Part shown: positions 26,676-34,723 of the stretch, one piece after another
How the letters are laid out: each line of letters starts with the position of its first letter
Numbering within the stretch: the first letter of the stretch is position 1
Assembly (NCBI RefSeq): GCF_001612615.1
Contig: NZ_BDAU01000041.1
Span: 28,730-92,729, forward strand
Reading direction: 5' to 3'
Length of the DNA stretch: 64,000 bases
Source of the DNA: Nocardia amikacinitolerans NBRC 108937
Lineage (GTDB): Bacteria; Actinomycetota; Actinomycetes; Mycobacteriales; Mycobacteriaceae
Translations under genes and position numbers: made by a program
Notes under the pieces: model-generated
Seen by the model: only the letters and a program-made list of their open reading frames with translations
Databases searched by the model: none
What the model was told of the DNA's origin: nothing

Positions 26676-26879
26676 GCCCTCATGCTGCCACGACGAATTC
26701 TCGGTCACGAAATGGTCCCCCAAAATCTCCGACGGGCTGCGCTCTCACCGTGGTGTGCCAAGGATCCCCGCTCGATCCTTCCTACGGCGTCGACGTCCAT
26801 TGTCAGAGCGTACCCAGCCGTGGGGCCGCTCACGCAGCACCCGCGAAATCACGGATCCGCCAAAAGATTCCGCGCGGTC

Positions 26880-27599
26880 TCAGGCGACCGACGGCGACAC
26901 GGCACGCCGTTGGCGCGGCGCGAGCAACCACGCCGCGACGACACCGCCGATCGCGCCGAAAAGGTGTCCCTGCCAAGAGATTCCGTCCTGGCCGGGCAGC
27001 ACGCCCCAGAGCAGCGAGCCGTACAGCACCAAGACGACGAGCCCGAGCACGATCTGCCCGACGCTGCGGGTGAACCACCCGCGCAGAATGAGGAAGGTCA
27101 GCCACCCGAAGACCAGCGAGGAGGCTCCGATGTGCACGGTGCCGTCGGCGCCGGTGAGCCAGGTGCCCAGCCCGGCGACCACCCAGATGACCGCGGTCGC
27201 CGCGAGCCCGCGGCTGATCCCCGCCGCCAGGACCAGGAAACCGAGGACGAGCACCGGCACGGTGTTGCCCATCAGGTGGTCCCAGCCGCCGTGCAGCACC
27301 GGCGCCCAGAGAACGCCCCACAGCCCGTCCGCCTCGCGCGGTTCGATGCCGGCGCGGTCGAGTTCCCGGCTGTCGACGGCGTCGAAGCCCTCGATGGCGT
27401 ACAGCAGCAGCACGAACCCGGCGATCAGCACGCCTGCCCGCAACCAGAGTTGCCGCAATGCGGCGAAGTCACCCGCCCGCCGCGCCGGTTGCGGTCGCGT
27501 CGGCGCCGCACCGGGCGTCACCGTGCCGGGATTGCCCAGCCGCGCCCGAAAGGCGGCGATGCGATCCGGGTCGAACGAGGGCCCGAGTCCGCCGGTCAT
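26880..27599 (-). CDS. Rhomboid family intramembrane serine protease
   Basis: 239 residues, about six membrane helices after a 45-residue Pro/Arg-rich cytoplasmic N-terminus. The catalytic dyad is visible: Ser in HIGASSLVFGWL (GxSx motif) and His in WQGHLFGAIGG. The loop-1 segment HGGWDHLMGNTVP is the rhomboid HxxxHxxxN region. It cleaves transmembrane helices within the membrane; substrates unknown. It matches Rv1337 in position. The murI gene that lies between this gene and the phosphodiesterase in mycobacteria is absent here; the 204-bp gap holds no remnant. Confidence 0.9.
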   Translation of the reverse strand: MTGGLGPSFDPDRIAAFRARLGNPGTVTPGAAPTRPQPARRAGDFAALRQLWLRAGVLIAGFVLLLYAIEGFDAVDSRELDRAGIEPREADGLWGVLWAPVLHGGWDHLMGNTVPVLVLGFLVLAAGISRGLAATAVIWVVAGLGTWLTGADGTVHIGASSLVFGWLTFLILRGWFTRSVGQIVLGLVVLVLYGSLLWGVLPGQDGISWQGHLFGAIGGVVAAWLLAPRQRRAVSPSVA

Positions 27600-27669
27600 G
27601 GCAACCTCCTGATCGATGCCACAGCTCGTTCTTCGAGCGTACCGACGCCGAGCCGCCGACCCGTGTCGC

Positions 27670-28632
27670 TCAAGCCCAGAGCTGGCCTTCCAGCCGCTCC
27701 TCCGCTTCTTCCAGCGTGCCGTCGTAGGCGCCGGTCGACAGGTACTTCCAGCCGCCGTCGGCCACCACGAACGCGATGTCGGCGCGCGTTCCCGCCTTGA
27801 CAGCCTTGCGCGCGACGCCGAGCGCGGCGTGCAGGATGGCGCCGGTCGAGATGCCCGCGAAAATGCCCTCCTCGAGCACCAGTTCGCGGGTGCGTTTGAC
27901 CGCGTCGAACGGGCCGACCGAGAAGCGGCTGGTCAGCACGGACTCGTCGTACAGCTCGGGGATGAAGCCTTCATCGATGTTGCGCAGGCCGTAGACGAGT
28001 TCGCCGTATCGCGGTTCGGCAGCGACGATTTCGATGTTCGGGACCTTCTCCCGCAGGAAACGCCCGGTACCCATCAGGGTGCCCGTGGTGCCGAGCCCCG
28101 CGACGAAGTGCGTGATCTCGGGCAGGTCCGCGAGCAGCTCCGGTCCGGTCGTCTCGTAGTGGGCGAGCGCGTTCGCGGGATTGCCGTATTGGTAGAGCAT
28201 CACCCAGTCCGGGTTGGCCGCGGCGATCTCCTTCGCCTTGGCCACCGCCTGGTTGGAGCCGCCCGCCGCGGGCGAATCGATGATCTCCGCACCGAACATG
28301 GTGAGCAGCTGACGCCGCTCCACCGAGGTGTTCTCCGGCATCACGCACACCAGCCGGTAACCCTTGAGCTTGGCCGCCATGGCCAGCGAGATGCCGGTGT
28401 TGCCGCTGGTGGGCTCGAGGATGGTGCAGCCGGGCCGCAGCAGACCGTCGGCCTCGGCCTGCTCGATCATGCGCAGGGCGGGGCGGTCCTTGATCGATCC
28501 GGTGGGGTTGCGATCCTCCAGCTTGGCCCACAGCCGCACGTGGTTCTCGCCGTCCCACTGCGGGGACAGCGTGCGCAGGCCGACCAGCGGGGTGTTACCG
28601 AGGGTCGCGATCAGCGATTCGTAGCGGGCCAC
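27670..28632 (-). CDS. cysM: CysO-dependent cysteine synthase (O-phosphoserine sulfhydrylase)
   Basis: 320 residues, fold-type II PLP enzyme. GTG start in VARYESLIATLGNTPL; PLP lysine in NPTGSIKDRPA; phosphate loop PTSGNTGISLA; and GLGTTGTLMGTGRFLREK. In M. tuberculosis the orthologue uses O-phosphoserine and the thiocarboxylated carrier CysO to form CysO-cysteine. It follows cysO by four bases and forms a cysM/cysO/mec operon read leftwards. The context makes this assignment much stronger than a generic O-acetylserine sulfhydrylase. Confidence 0.95.
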   Translation of the reverse strand: MARYESLIATLGNTPLVGLRTLSPQWDGENHVRLWAKLEDRNPTGSIKDRPALRMIEQAEADGLLRPGCTILEPTSGNTGISLAMAAKLKGYRLVCVMPENTSVERRQLLTMFGAEIIDSPAAGGSNQAVAKAKEIAAANPDWVMLYQYGNPANALAHYETTGPELLADLPEITHFVAGLGTTGTLMGTGRFLREKVPNIEIVAAEPRYGELVYGLRNIDEGFIPELYDESVLTSRFSVGPFDAVKRTRELVLEEGIFAGISTGAILHAALGVARKAVKAGTRADIAFVVADGGWKYLSTGAYDGTLEEAEERLEGQLWA

Positions 28633-28636
28633 GGAC

Positions 28637-28936
28637 TCAGCTGATCCGGTCGACGTGCGTCCGCGCGCCACCGGCGACGGCGGGCAGGATGGTGACGCTC
28701 GCGCCCTCGGGCACCTCGGCGGCCAGACCACCGACGAAGCGGACGTCCTCGTCATCGATGTAGATGTTGACGAAGCGGTTCAGCTTGCCGTCCTTCAGCA
28801 GGCGCTCGGCAAGGCCGGGGTGGTTGGCGTCGAGGTTGTCGATCAGCGCGGACAGCGTCTCGCCCTCGGCCTGCACGCGCTTCTGGTCGTTGGTGAGACC
28901 GCGCATGATGGTCGGGATGGACACGGTTACCGACAT
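28637..28936 (-). CDS. cysO: Sulfur carrier protein CysO with a nine-residue tail after the Gly-Gly
   Basis: 99 residues, ubiquitin-like MoaD/ThiS fold. The core (VTVSIPTIMRGL, NRFVNIYIDDEDVRF, VTILPAVAGG) matches mycobacterial CysO, which ends at the Gly-Gly that is thiocarboxylated. Here the frame continues for ARTHVDRIS before TGA. I re-translated this stretch base by base and it holds. The diglycine must be C-terminal to be adenylated, so this form would need trimming, plausibly by the neighbouring JAMM protease Mec. A lost stop codon is the other reading: the tail ends four bases before the cysM GTG. The ATG is supported by GAGGAGT upstream. Confidence 0.92.
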   Translation of the reverse strand: MSVTVSIPTIMRGLTNDQKRVQAEGETLSALIDNLDANHPGLAERLLKDGKLNRFVNIYIDDEDVRFVGGLAAEVPEGASVTILPAVAGGARTHVDRIS

Positions 28937-28968
28937 GGGTACTCCTCGGTTTTCGTCAGGGCTCGGGG

Positions 28969-29391
28969 TCAGGCGGTCTCGTAGGCGGCGACGATCCGCA
29001 CCGGTTCCTCGGTGACCTCGCCGTCCAGGATCCGGTAGCTGCGCAGCTCGTGCTGTTCGGGGTCGCGGGTCGAGACCAGCACGTAGTGCGCGTTGGGCTC
29101 GGACGCGTAGGAGATGTCCGTGCGGCTTGGGTAGGCCTCGGTGGCGGTGTGCGAGTGGTAGATCACCACCGGCTCCTCGTCGGCCGCGTCCATCTCGCGC
29201 CACACCTTCAGCTGTTCGCCGGAGTCGAAGCGGTAGAAGGTCGGCGAGCGCTCGGCGTTGACCATCGCGATGAATCGCTCCGGGCGATCGGACCCCTCCG
29301 GGCCCGCGATGACCCCGCAGGCCTCGTCGGGGTGGTCGGCGCGGGCGTGCGCCACCATCGCCTCCACGAGGTCGGCTCTGATCACCAGCAC
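28969..29391 (-). CDS. mec: JAMM/MPN metalloprotease Mec (CysO-cysteine hydrolase)
   Basis: 140 residues from a GTG (VLVIRADLVEAM) that follows GGAAGG by nine bases. The JAMM zinc motif is complete: Glu in DEACGVIAGPEG and HSHTATEAYPSRTD (H-x-H-x10-D). The mycobacterial orthologue releases cysteine from the CysO-cysteine adduct. Here it is the first gene of the mec-cysO-cysM operon. Because this CysO carries residues beyond Gly-Gly, the enzyme may also mature the precursor, as JAMM proteins do for carrier QbsE. Good confidence for the reaction, low for the maturation role. Confidence 0.94.
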   Translation of the reverse strand: MLVIRADLVEAMVAHARADHPDEACGVIAGPEGSDRPERFIAMVNAERSPTFYRFDSGEQLKVWREMDAADEEPVVIYHSHTATEAYPSRTDISYASEPNAHYVLVSTRDPEQHELRSYRILDGEVTEEPVRIVAAYETA

Positions 29392-29567
29392 TAGTCGAAC
29401 CCTTCCGCATATCTTCGCCGACCGGTCACAGCCGACAACGAGCCAGAATATTCGCCTATTCCCGGCGCCTCGTTCCCCGGTCCTCGTTTCCCCCGTTCGT
29501 CGGCACACAGGTTCTGCTCACCGGTACGGCGTGTCGCGCGGCGCGTCTGTGCGAAAGGTGTGTGGCG

Positions 29568-30626
29568 TCAGTCGAGGAAGAGGTCGGTGTAGGTGGGGAT
29601 GTGGGCGACGGGGGTGGCCGTGAGGATGGCGTTCACGATGGCGCGTTCGACACAGAGGGCGGCGGCGGTGCAGAGGGCGTCGAGGAGTAGCAGGTCGTCT
29701 GGGAAGGCGGGCGGGAGCGGGACGGGCGCGATCCGAGCGGTGCCGGTGGACACGGCGAACAAGGTGTCGCCGTCGAGGGGAGAGTGCGCGGGCCGGATGG
29801 CGCGGGCGAGACCGTCGTGCGCGGTGGTGGCCATCCGGCGGCATCCGGCCGGTTCCAGCGGCGCGTCGGTGGCGACGACGCCGATCGTGGTGTTGAGGAC
29901 GGTGCCTTTCACCGGCAACGCGTTCGCGCTTGCCAGCTTTTCCGGACTCGCCGGACGCAAGCCGAACCGCTCGGGTCCATCGGTGCCTACTCCCCAGGGC
30001 AGACCGGTGCGCGGATCGAACACCGAACCGACCGGGTTGGCGACCACCAACGCGGCGACGGTGACACCCGCGGCCGGACCGTCGTCGAGCACGAGACTCG
30101 CGCTGCCGATGCCGCCCTTGATCGATCCGGCGCGCGCACCGACACCCGCGCCGACCGAGCCGCGCTCGAAATCGGCGGATGCCGCGGCGGCAGCCCGGTA
30201 GCCGAAATCGGCGGTCGGGCGCGCGTACCAGTCGCCGACCGGGAGGTCGAAGATCACCGCGCCCGGCACGATCGGCACCACCCGGTCGGCGTCCTCGGGG
30301 TCCATCGGAATGCCTTCGCCCTGCTCCTCGAGCCAGCGCATGACGCCGTCGGCGGCCGCGAGACCGTAGGCGCTGCCGCCGGTGAGCAGGATCGCGTGGA
30401 CTTGGCGGACGGTGTTGGACGGGTCGAGCAGATCGGTCTCGCGGGTGCCGGGTCCGCCGCCGCGCACGTCGACCGTGGCGACCGCGCCGCCCGGTGCGCG
30501 AATCACCGTGCAGCCGGTGGCCGCGCCCGAACCGAGGGTGGCGTCGGGGTCGAGGGCGTGATGGTGGCCGACGAGGAGCCCTGCGACGTCGGTGAGCGAA
30601 TCGCGTGGGCCCGGCGCTGCGTTCAT
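29568..30626 (-). CDS. P1/DmpA family (S58) aminopeptidase or N-terminal nucleophile hydrolase
   Basis: 352 residues. SLTDVAGLLVGHHHA and TGCTVIRAPGGAVATVDVRGG at the N-terminus, LLTGGSAYGLAAADGVMRWL, then GATFD-like core GSIKGGIGSASLVLDDG and VLNTTIGVVATDAPL: this is the S58 pattern in which the precursor self-cleaves to expose a nucleophile. Known members are DmpA and beta-aminopeptidases. Counterpart of Rv1333. It ends the clpS-DUF2017-S58 run; the gap to the DUF2017 gene is two bases. The substrate is unknown. Confidence 0.88.
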   Translation of the reverse strand: MNAAPGPRDSLTDVAGLLVGHHHALDPDATLGSGAATGCTVIRAPGGAVATVDVRGGGPGTRETDLLDPSNTVRQVHAILLTGGSAYGLAAADGVMRWLEEQGEGIPMDPEDADRVVPIVPGAVIFDLPVGDWYARPTADFGYRAAAAASADFERGSVGAGVGARAGSIKGGIGSASLVLDDGPAAGVTVAALVVANPVGSVFDPRTGLPWGVGTDGPERFGLRPASPEKLASANALPVKGTVLNTTIGVVATDAPLEPAGCRRMATTAHDGLARAIRPAHSPLDGDTLFAVSTGTARIAPVPLPPAFPDDLLLLDALCTAAALCVERAIVNAILTATPVAHIPTYTDLFLD

Positions 30627-30628
30627 GG

Positions 30629-31216
30629 TCAGGGAGCCAGGGCTTGGAGCAACGTGTCCTGCATCCAGGTCAACCAGTGGTAGACGTCCAAATGCGGGCC
30701 ACGCGGATCATCGGGATCCAGATGGTCGGGCGTGTCGGCCTCGATCCCAAGCACGGTGCCCAGCGCGAGCCGGACGTCGGTGAGCGCGGTGAGCCACGCG
30801 TCGGCCTGTTCCGGGGTGAGCACGATCTTGCCGCCGTCCGGCGGGACGGTGTCGAGCACCACCGCGCCCGCGGCGAGCTTGCTGTCGATGATCTCCGGCT
30901 CGTGCAGGCCGCGCAGGGCACTGTTCAAGTCGGCGCGCTCGGCGTCGGGGGACCCCGGCTCGGCGCGGTGGAAGTCCGGCAGCAGCCGCAACAACCGCGG
31001 GTCGTCCGGCGGGGCCGTGTTGCCCGTGCGCAGGCCGGTGAGCGCGGCGAGTTCGTCCTCGGGCGCGGACTGCGATCGCTCGGAAAGCAGCCCGGACACC
31101 GCGCCGACCAGGGAGCGCAGGACTCCGGCCTCTCTCGCGTCCATCTCGGTCCGCAATTTGAGGCCGCTCAACGAGTTCTTGCGGCTCCACTTACGCACCG
31201 CGCCTGCTCCGTTCAC
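30629..31216 (-). CDS. DUF2017 protein (Rv1332-like) in operon with clpS
   Basis: 195 residues, soluble and helical, with the conserved opening VRKWSRKNSL, a central EDELAALTGL and the C-terminal YHWLTWMQDTLLQAL. The genuine start may be the GTG at 31198. It lies 27 bp after clpS and directly before the S58 peptidase gene on the same strand. The family is restricted to actinobacteria and always neighbours clpS; it has been annotated as a regulator without firm evidence. Molecular role unknown. Confidence 0.85.
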   Translation of the reverse strand: MNGAGAVRKWSRKNSLSGLKLRTEMDAREAGVLRSLVGAVSGLLSERSQSAPEDELAALTGLRTGNTAPPDDPRLLRLLPDFHRAEPGSPDAERADLNSALRGLHEPEIIDSKLAAGAVVLDTVPPDGGKIVLTPEQADAWLTALTDVRLALGTVLGIEADTPDHLDPDDPRGPHLDVYHWLTWMQDTLLQALAP

Positions 31217-31243
31217 GCACGAGCGCCAGGGTAGTCGTACCGA

Positions 31244-31564
31244 TCAGTCGTCCCGCTGCATGGTCGCCCACAGGCCTGCCGCGTGCAGTCGACGGACGTC
31301 TTGCTCCATTTTGTCGCGCGATCCGGACGACACCACAGCCTTTCCTTCGTTGTGCACCTGCAGCATCAATTCGGTCGCCTTGGCTTTGCTGTACCCGAAG
31401 AGCTTCTGGAATATGTAGGTGACGTAGTGCATCAAGTTGACCGGGTCATCCCACACCACGGTCACCCACGGACGGTCCTCCGCCTCCAGGATCTCGGTGT
31501 ACTCGACCGCTTCCGGAGTCGCCTGTGCCGCCGACAGTGTCGAGTTCGTTTCGCACAAGCTCAT
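31244..31564 (-). CDS. clpS: ATP-dependent Clp protease adaptor ClpS
   Basis: 106 residues. The core DRPWVTVVWDDPVNLMHYVTYIF, GYSKAKATELMLQVHNEGKA and the final helix are the ClpS fold that binds N-degron residues and delivers substrates to ClpAP/ClpCP. A 25-residue variable N-terminus precedes it. TACCCT lies seven bases before the ATG, so the mRNA is likely leaderless. Divergent from pncB, sharing an 84-bp promoter region. Confidence 0.95.
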   Translation of the reverse strand: MSLCETNSTLSAAQATPEAVEYTEILEAEDRPWVTVVWDDPVNLMHYVTYIFQKLFGYSKAKATELMLQVHNEGKAVVSSGSRDKMEQDVRRLHAAGLWATMQRDD

Positions 31565-31648
31565 AACGTCCAGGGTACGACTCGACTCCGGAGATACAAC
31601 ACCCGCGCACCGCCCGCCCCGCGCGTTCCGCTGGCTACAGTGGCCGGT
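31565..31648. promoter_or_regulatory. Divergent leaderless promoters for clpS and pncB
   Basis: On the minus strand TACCCT (31572-31577) ends seven bases before the clpS ATG. On the plus strand TACAGT (31636-31641) ends seven bases before the GTG at 31649. Both fit -10 elements whose transcript would begin at the start codon. The two share about 58 bp between -10 boxes. Confidence 0.6.
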
Positions 31649-32962
31649 GTGGACCACCGCGACGCCGTCGCCAGCACCGCACTGCTGACCGACCAGTACG
31701 AACTCACCATGCTGGCCGCCGCGCTCGCCGACGGCTCCGCGCATCGCACCTGCACCTTCGAAGTATTCGCCAGGCGCTTGCCACACGGCCGCCGCTACGG
31801 CGTCGTCGCCGGAACCGGACGTTTGCTCGACGCGCTCGCGGACTTCCGGTTCGGCGAATCCGAGCTGGCGACCGTCGCCGAATTCCTGGACGAGCGGACG
31901 CTGAACTGGCTGCGCGACTACCGGTTCACCGGCGACATCGACGGCTACGCCGAGGGCGAATTGTATTTCCCGGGTTCGCCGATCCTTTCGGTGCGCGGCA
32001 GCTTCGGCGAGTGCGTCCTGCTGGAGACGCTGGTCCTGTCGATCCTCAACCACGACAGCGCGATCGCCTCCGCCGCGGCGCGCATGGTGAGCGCCGCGGC
32101 GGGACGCAGGATGATCGAGATGGGTTCGCGGCGCACCCACGAACTGGCCGCGCCCTCGGCGTCCAGGGCCGCCTATCTCGCGGGCTTCGACGCCACGTCC
32201 AACCTGGAGGCGGTGCGCCGCTACGGACTGCCTGGCGCGGGCACCAGCGCGCACGCCTTCACCCTGCTGCACAGCGGCGCCGACGGCGCGCACGAGGCCG
32301 CCGCCTTCCGCAGCCAGGTCCAGACGCTCGGCGTCGGCACCACCCTGCTGGTCGACACATTCGACATCACCGATGGCGTGGCCGCCGCGATCGAGGTCGC
32401 GGGCACCGAACTCGGCGGTGTGCGTATCGATTCCGGCGATCTCGGCGTGCTGGCCAGGCAGGTGCGCGATCAGCTCGACCGGCTCGGCGCGAAGAAGACC
32501 CGCATCATCGTCTCGGGTGATCTGGACGAGAACGCGATCGCCGCGCTGCGCGCCGAACCCGTCGACGTCTACGGCGTCGGTACCGCGCTCGTCACCGGTT
32601 CGGGCGCGCCGACAGCGGGCATGGTCTACAAGCTGGTCGAGGTGGACGGGTTGCCGGTCGCCAAGCGCAGCAGCCACAAGGAGTCGCGCGGCGGCACCAA
32701 GAAAGCCGTTCGGCTGGCGCGCGATACCGGCACCATCGTCGAGGAGATCGTCTACCCGGCGACCGGCCCCGCGCCCGAGACCGGCGAGTTCGAGGCGCGA
32801 CAGCTGCTGGTCCCGCTGGTCCGTGACGGCAAGGTCGTCGACGGACTACCGACCTTGGCCGAGAGTCGCGCGCTGGTGTCGAGCGGTCTGATCAGCCTGC
32901 CGTGGGAAGGGTTGAAGCTCTCCGATGGCGAGCCCGCCATTCCGACGACATTCCTGAGCTGA
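31649..32962 (+). CDS. pncB: Nicotinate phosphoribosyltransferase
   Basis: 437 residues. TALLTDQYELTMLAAAL opens the protein and FEVFARRLPHGRRYGVVAG, MGSRRTHELAAPSASRAAYL (catalytic loop with the His), RIDSGDLGVLARQVRDQL and VYGVGTALVTGSGAPTAGMV are the hallmark type II PRTase motifs. It joins nicotinate to PRPP to make NaMN in NAD salvage. The GTG at 31649 is preferred over that at 31640 because it sits seven bases after TACAGT. The nicotinamidase gene follows 360 bp downstream. Confidence 0.95.
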   Translation: MDHRDAVASTALLTDQYELTMLAAALADGSAHRTCTFEVFARRLPHGRRYGVVAGTGRLLDALADFRFGESELATVAEFLDERTLNWLRDYRFTGDIDGYAEGELYFPGSPILSVRGSFGECVLLETLVLSILNHDSAIASAAARMVSAAAGRRMIEMGSRRTHELAAPSASRAAYLAGFDATSNLEAVRRYGLPGAGTSAHAFTLLHSGADGAHEAAAFRSQVQTLGVGTTLLVDTFDITDGVAAAIEVAGTELGGVRIDSGDLGVLARQVRDQLDRLGAKKTRIIVSGDLDENAIAALRAEPVDVYGVGTALVTGSGAPTAGMVYKLVEVDGLPVAKRSSHKESRGGTKKAVRLARDTGTIVEEIVYPATGPAPETGEFEARQLLVPLVRDGKVVDGLPTLAESRALVSSGLISLPWEGLKLSDGEPAIPTTFLS

Positions 32963-33008
32963 GGTAACCGACCCGAGGTGACCTTCACCGTGTCAGGCGC
33001 GGTGGTGG

Positions 33009-33218
33009 TCACCTTGGGTCGTCGGCGCGTCGGTTGCCGACCGCGGCGAGCAGCAGCACGATCAGTGCCGCGATCACGGCGACCAGGATTCCGCCTGCCG
33101 CGAGGACGACCCATTCGACGCCGCTCGGCCAGTCACCGTTCATGGCAAGCGAGGCGGCGGTGTAGCCAGCGCCGGACCCGACGGCGATCCCGGCGCACCT
33201 CTTCGCTACATGGCTCAT
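33009..33218 (-). CDS. Small single- or two-helix membrane protein
   Basis: 69 residues on the strand opposite to its neighbours, between pncB and pncA. GGAGG stands four bases before the ATG. One clear membrane helix (VVLAAGGILVAVIAALIVLL) follows a glycine-rich segment that could be a weak first helix, with a short basic-acidic tail. No family recognised. Codon use is normal for the genome. It could be a real small protein; antisense to nothing important. Confidence 0.55.
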   Translation of the reverse strand: MSHVAKRCAGIAVGSGAGYTAASLAMNGDWPSGVEWVVLAAGGILVAVIAALIVLLLAAVGNRRADDPR

Positions 33219-33320
33219 GATTCCTCCAGTACGAACCGAATTCGCCGCGTGAGACGAGGCGGCAAGAGGTAATCACCGGCGGGGTAGTCTTCGTTTACAT
33301 CACGCGAAAGGTGTCATGAG

Positions 33321-33890
33321 ATGAACCGGGCGTTGATCATCGTCGACGTGCAGAACGACTTCTGCGAAGGCGGTTCGCTGGCCGTCGAAGGAGGCGCCGC
33401 GGTCGCCGAACGCATCAGCGACCACGCGGCCACCGGCGAGTACGCCGCGGTCGTCGCGACCCGCGACTATCACGTCGACCCGGGCGCGCACTTCTCCGCC
33501 GACCCGGACTACGTGGACAGCTGGCCCCCGCACTGCCGCGCGGGCACCCCCGGCGCCGAGTTCCACCCGAAGCTGGACACCGCACCGATCCAGGCCGTCT
33601 TCTCGAAGGGCGAATACTCCGCCGCCTATTCGGGTTTCGAGGGCGCGACCGCCGAAGGCGTCATCCTCGCCGAGTGGCTGCGCGAACACGACATCGACAC
33701 CGTCGACGTGGTCGGCATCGCCACCGATCACTGCGTGCGCGCCACCGCGTTGGACGCCAGGTCGGCCGGATTCGAGACGCGCGTGCTGCTGGATCTGACC
33801 GCGGGGGTGGCGCGGGCGACGACCGACAAGGCCATCGACGAGATGCGGACCGCGGGCATCGACGTCGCGGGGGAACTGCCCGTCCGCTAG
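33321..33890 (+). CDS. pncA: Nicotinamidase / pyrazinamidase
   Basis: 189 residues, isochorismatase-like hydrolase close to PncA (186 residues in M. tuberculosis). Catalytic Asp in LIIVDVQNDF, metal-binding residues in ATRDYHVDPGAHF (Asp, His, His), Lys in FSKGEYSAAYSGFEG and the nucleophile Cys in GIATDHCVRATALDA. It converts nicotinamide to nicotinate, the substrate of PncB encoded just upstream; in M. tuberculosis these two genes are not adjacent. It would be expected to activate pyrazinamide. AAAGGTGTC precedes the ATG. Confidence 0.95.
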   Translation: MNRALIIVDVQNDFCEGGSLAVEGGAAVAERISDHAATGEYAAVVATRDYHVDPGAHFSADPDYVDSWPPHCRAGTPGAEFHPKLDTAPIQAVFSKGEYSAAYSGFEGATAEGVILAEWLREHDIDTVDVVGIATDHCVRATALDARSAGFETRVLLDLTAGVARATTDKAIDEMRTAGIDVAGELPVR

Positions 33891-34145
33891 GCCCTGGCAC
33901 GAAGTGCGGTCAGGCGGCGACGACAATGCGGCCGGGCGGCGACTGAGCCGCGCAGGCGCCGGACGGCAATTCGAGGCAGGGCCTGGGCGGCGAGCCGGAC
34001 CGGCACGTGACTGCACTCGTCCCGGCGCCGTGCCCGCGCAACCGCCGCGTAGCCCAGCCTTACGGACAGCGATCGCGCCCGCTCGGCGATCGACCGCTCG
34101 TCCCGGCGCGGCCGGACCTCGCAGTGCCCTCTAGGGTCCACCCCC

Positions 34146-34691
34146 GTGGATTACCGATTTCCGGCGAGCGCCCGCGCCGCCGTCGCCCGAGCGCTCGCCG
34201 ACGCCGACGACATCGCTCGCGCCGCGGACATCGTCTTCTGGTCCAACCCCGCGACCGAGGAACTGCGCGCCGACCCGGTCCGTCGCCGCACCGCGCTGCC
34301 GCCCGCCTTCGCCAACCTGATGGTGCTCGCCGCGCTGGACGAGCACGTCGACGCGGGTGGCTTCGGCCGCTATCTCGCGCGGCGGGTCGACGAACTCCCC
34401 TGGCTGCCCGGCGCGCTGCGGGCCGCGGGTATGCCGGGGCTGGCGGCCGCGGTGGTCGTCGCCGGGTACGAGGCGCTCGCGGAATCGCACGACGACGCCG
34501 ACCTGGATCGGCTCTGGGACGACGAGTACGCCGTGCTCGACAACCCCGACCAGATCAGGCAGCCGCCGGACAACTCGCGCAAGAACCGTGCGGACGCGCT
34601 CTACGACGCCAACGAGCCCGCGGATTTCCAGCAATGCGTGCTGGAGTACGCGCGCGCCAACCTGGACGACTTCGTCCGGCCCGACCGGTGA
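34146..34691 (+). CDS. DUF4375 (DMP19)-like protein
   Basis: 181 residues, soluble. The stretch LDEHVDAGGFGRYLARRVDELPWLPGAL-like region (written here in part: LDEHVDAGGFGRYL) resembles the N-x-x-GGFxQYF core of DUF4375 proteins, and DADLDRLWDDEYAVLD fits the acidic C-terminal part. The family includes a DNA-mimic, DMP19 of Neisseria, but function in actinobacteria is unknown. The GTG start is eight bases after TAGGGT, suggesting a leaderless message. It ends 32 bp before dinG and may be cotranscribed. Confidence 0.6.
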   Translation: MDYRFPASARAAVARALADADDIARAADIVFWSNPATEELRADPVRRRTALPPAFANLMVLAALDEHVDAGGFGRYLARRVDELPWLPGALRAAGMPGLAAAVVVAGYEALAESHDDADLDRLWDDEYAVLDNPDQIRQPPDNSRKNRADALYDANEPADFQQCVLEYARANLDDFVRPDR

Positions 34692-34723
34692 ACCGTGTCG
34701 GTGGCGAGCAGTAGGCTGCACGC

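Noticed and set aside
26676..26879. murI remnant
   Set aside because: None of the six frames shows racemase motifs such as the Cys-containing NT-A or GC-H segments.
29518..29844. Arg/His/Pro-rich minus-strand frame
   Set aside because: Out-of-frame shadow overlapping the S58 peptidase gene end.
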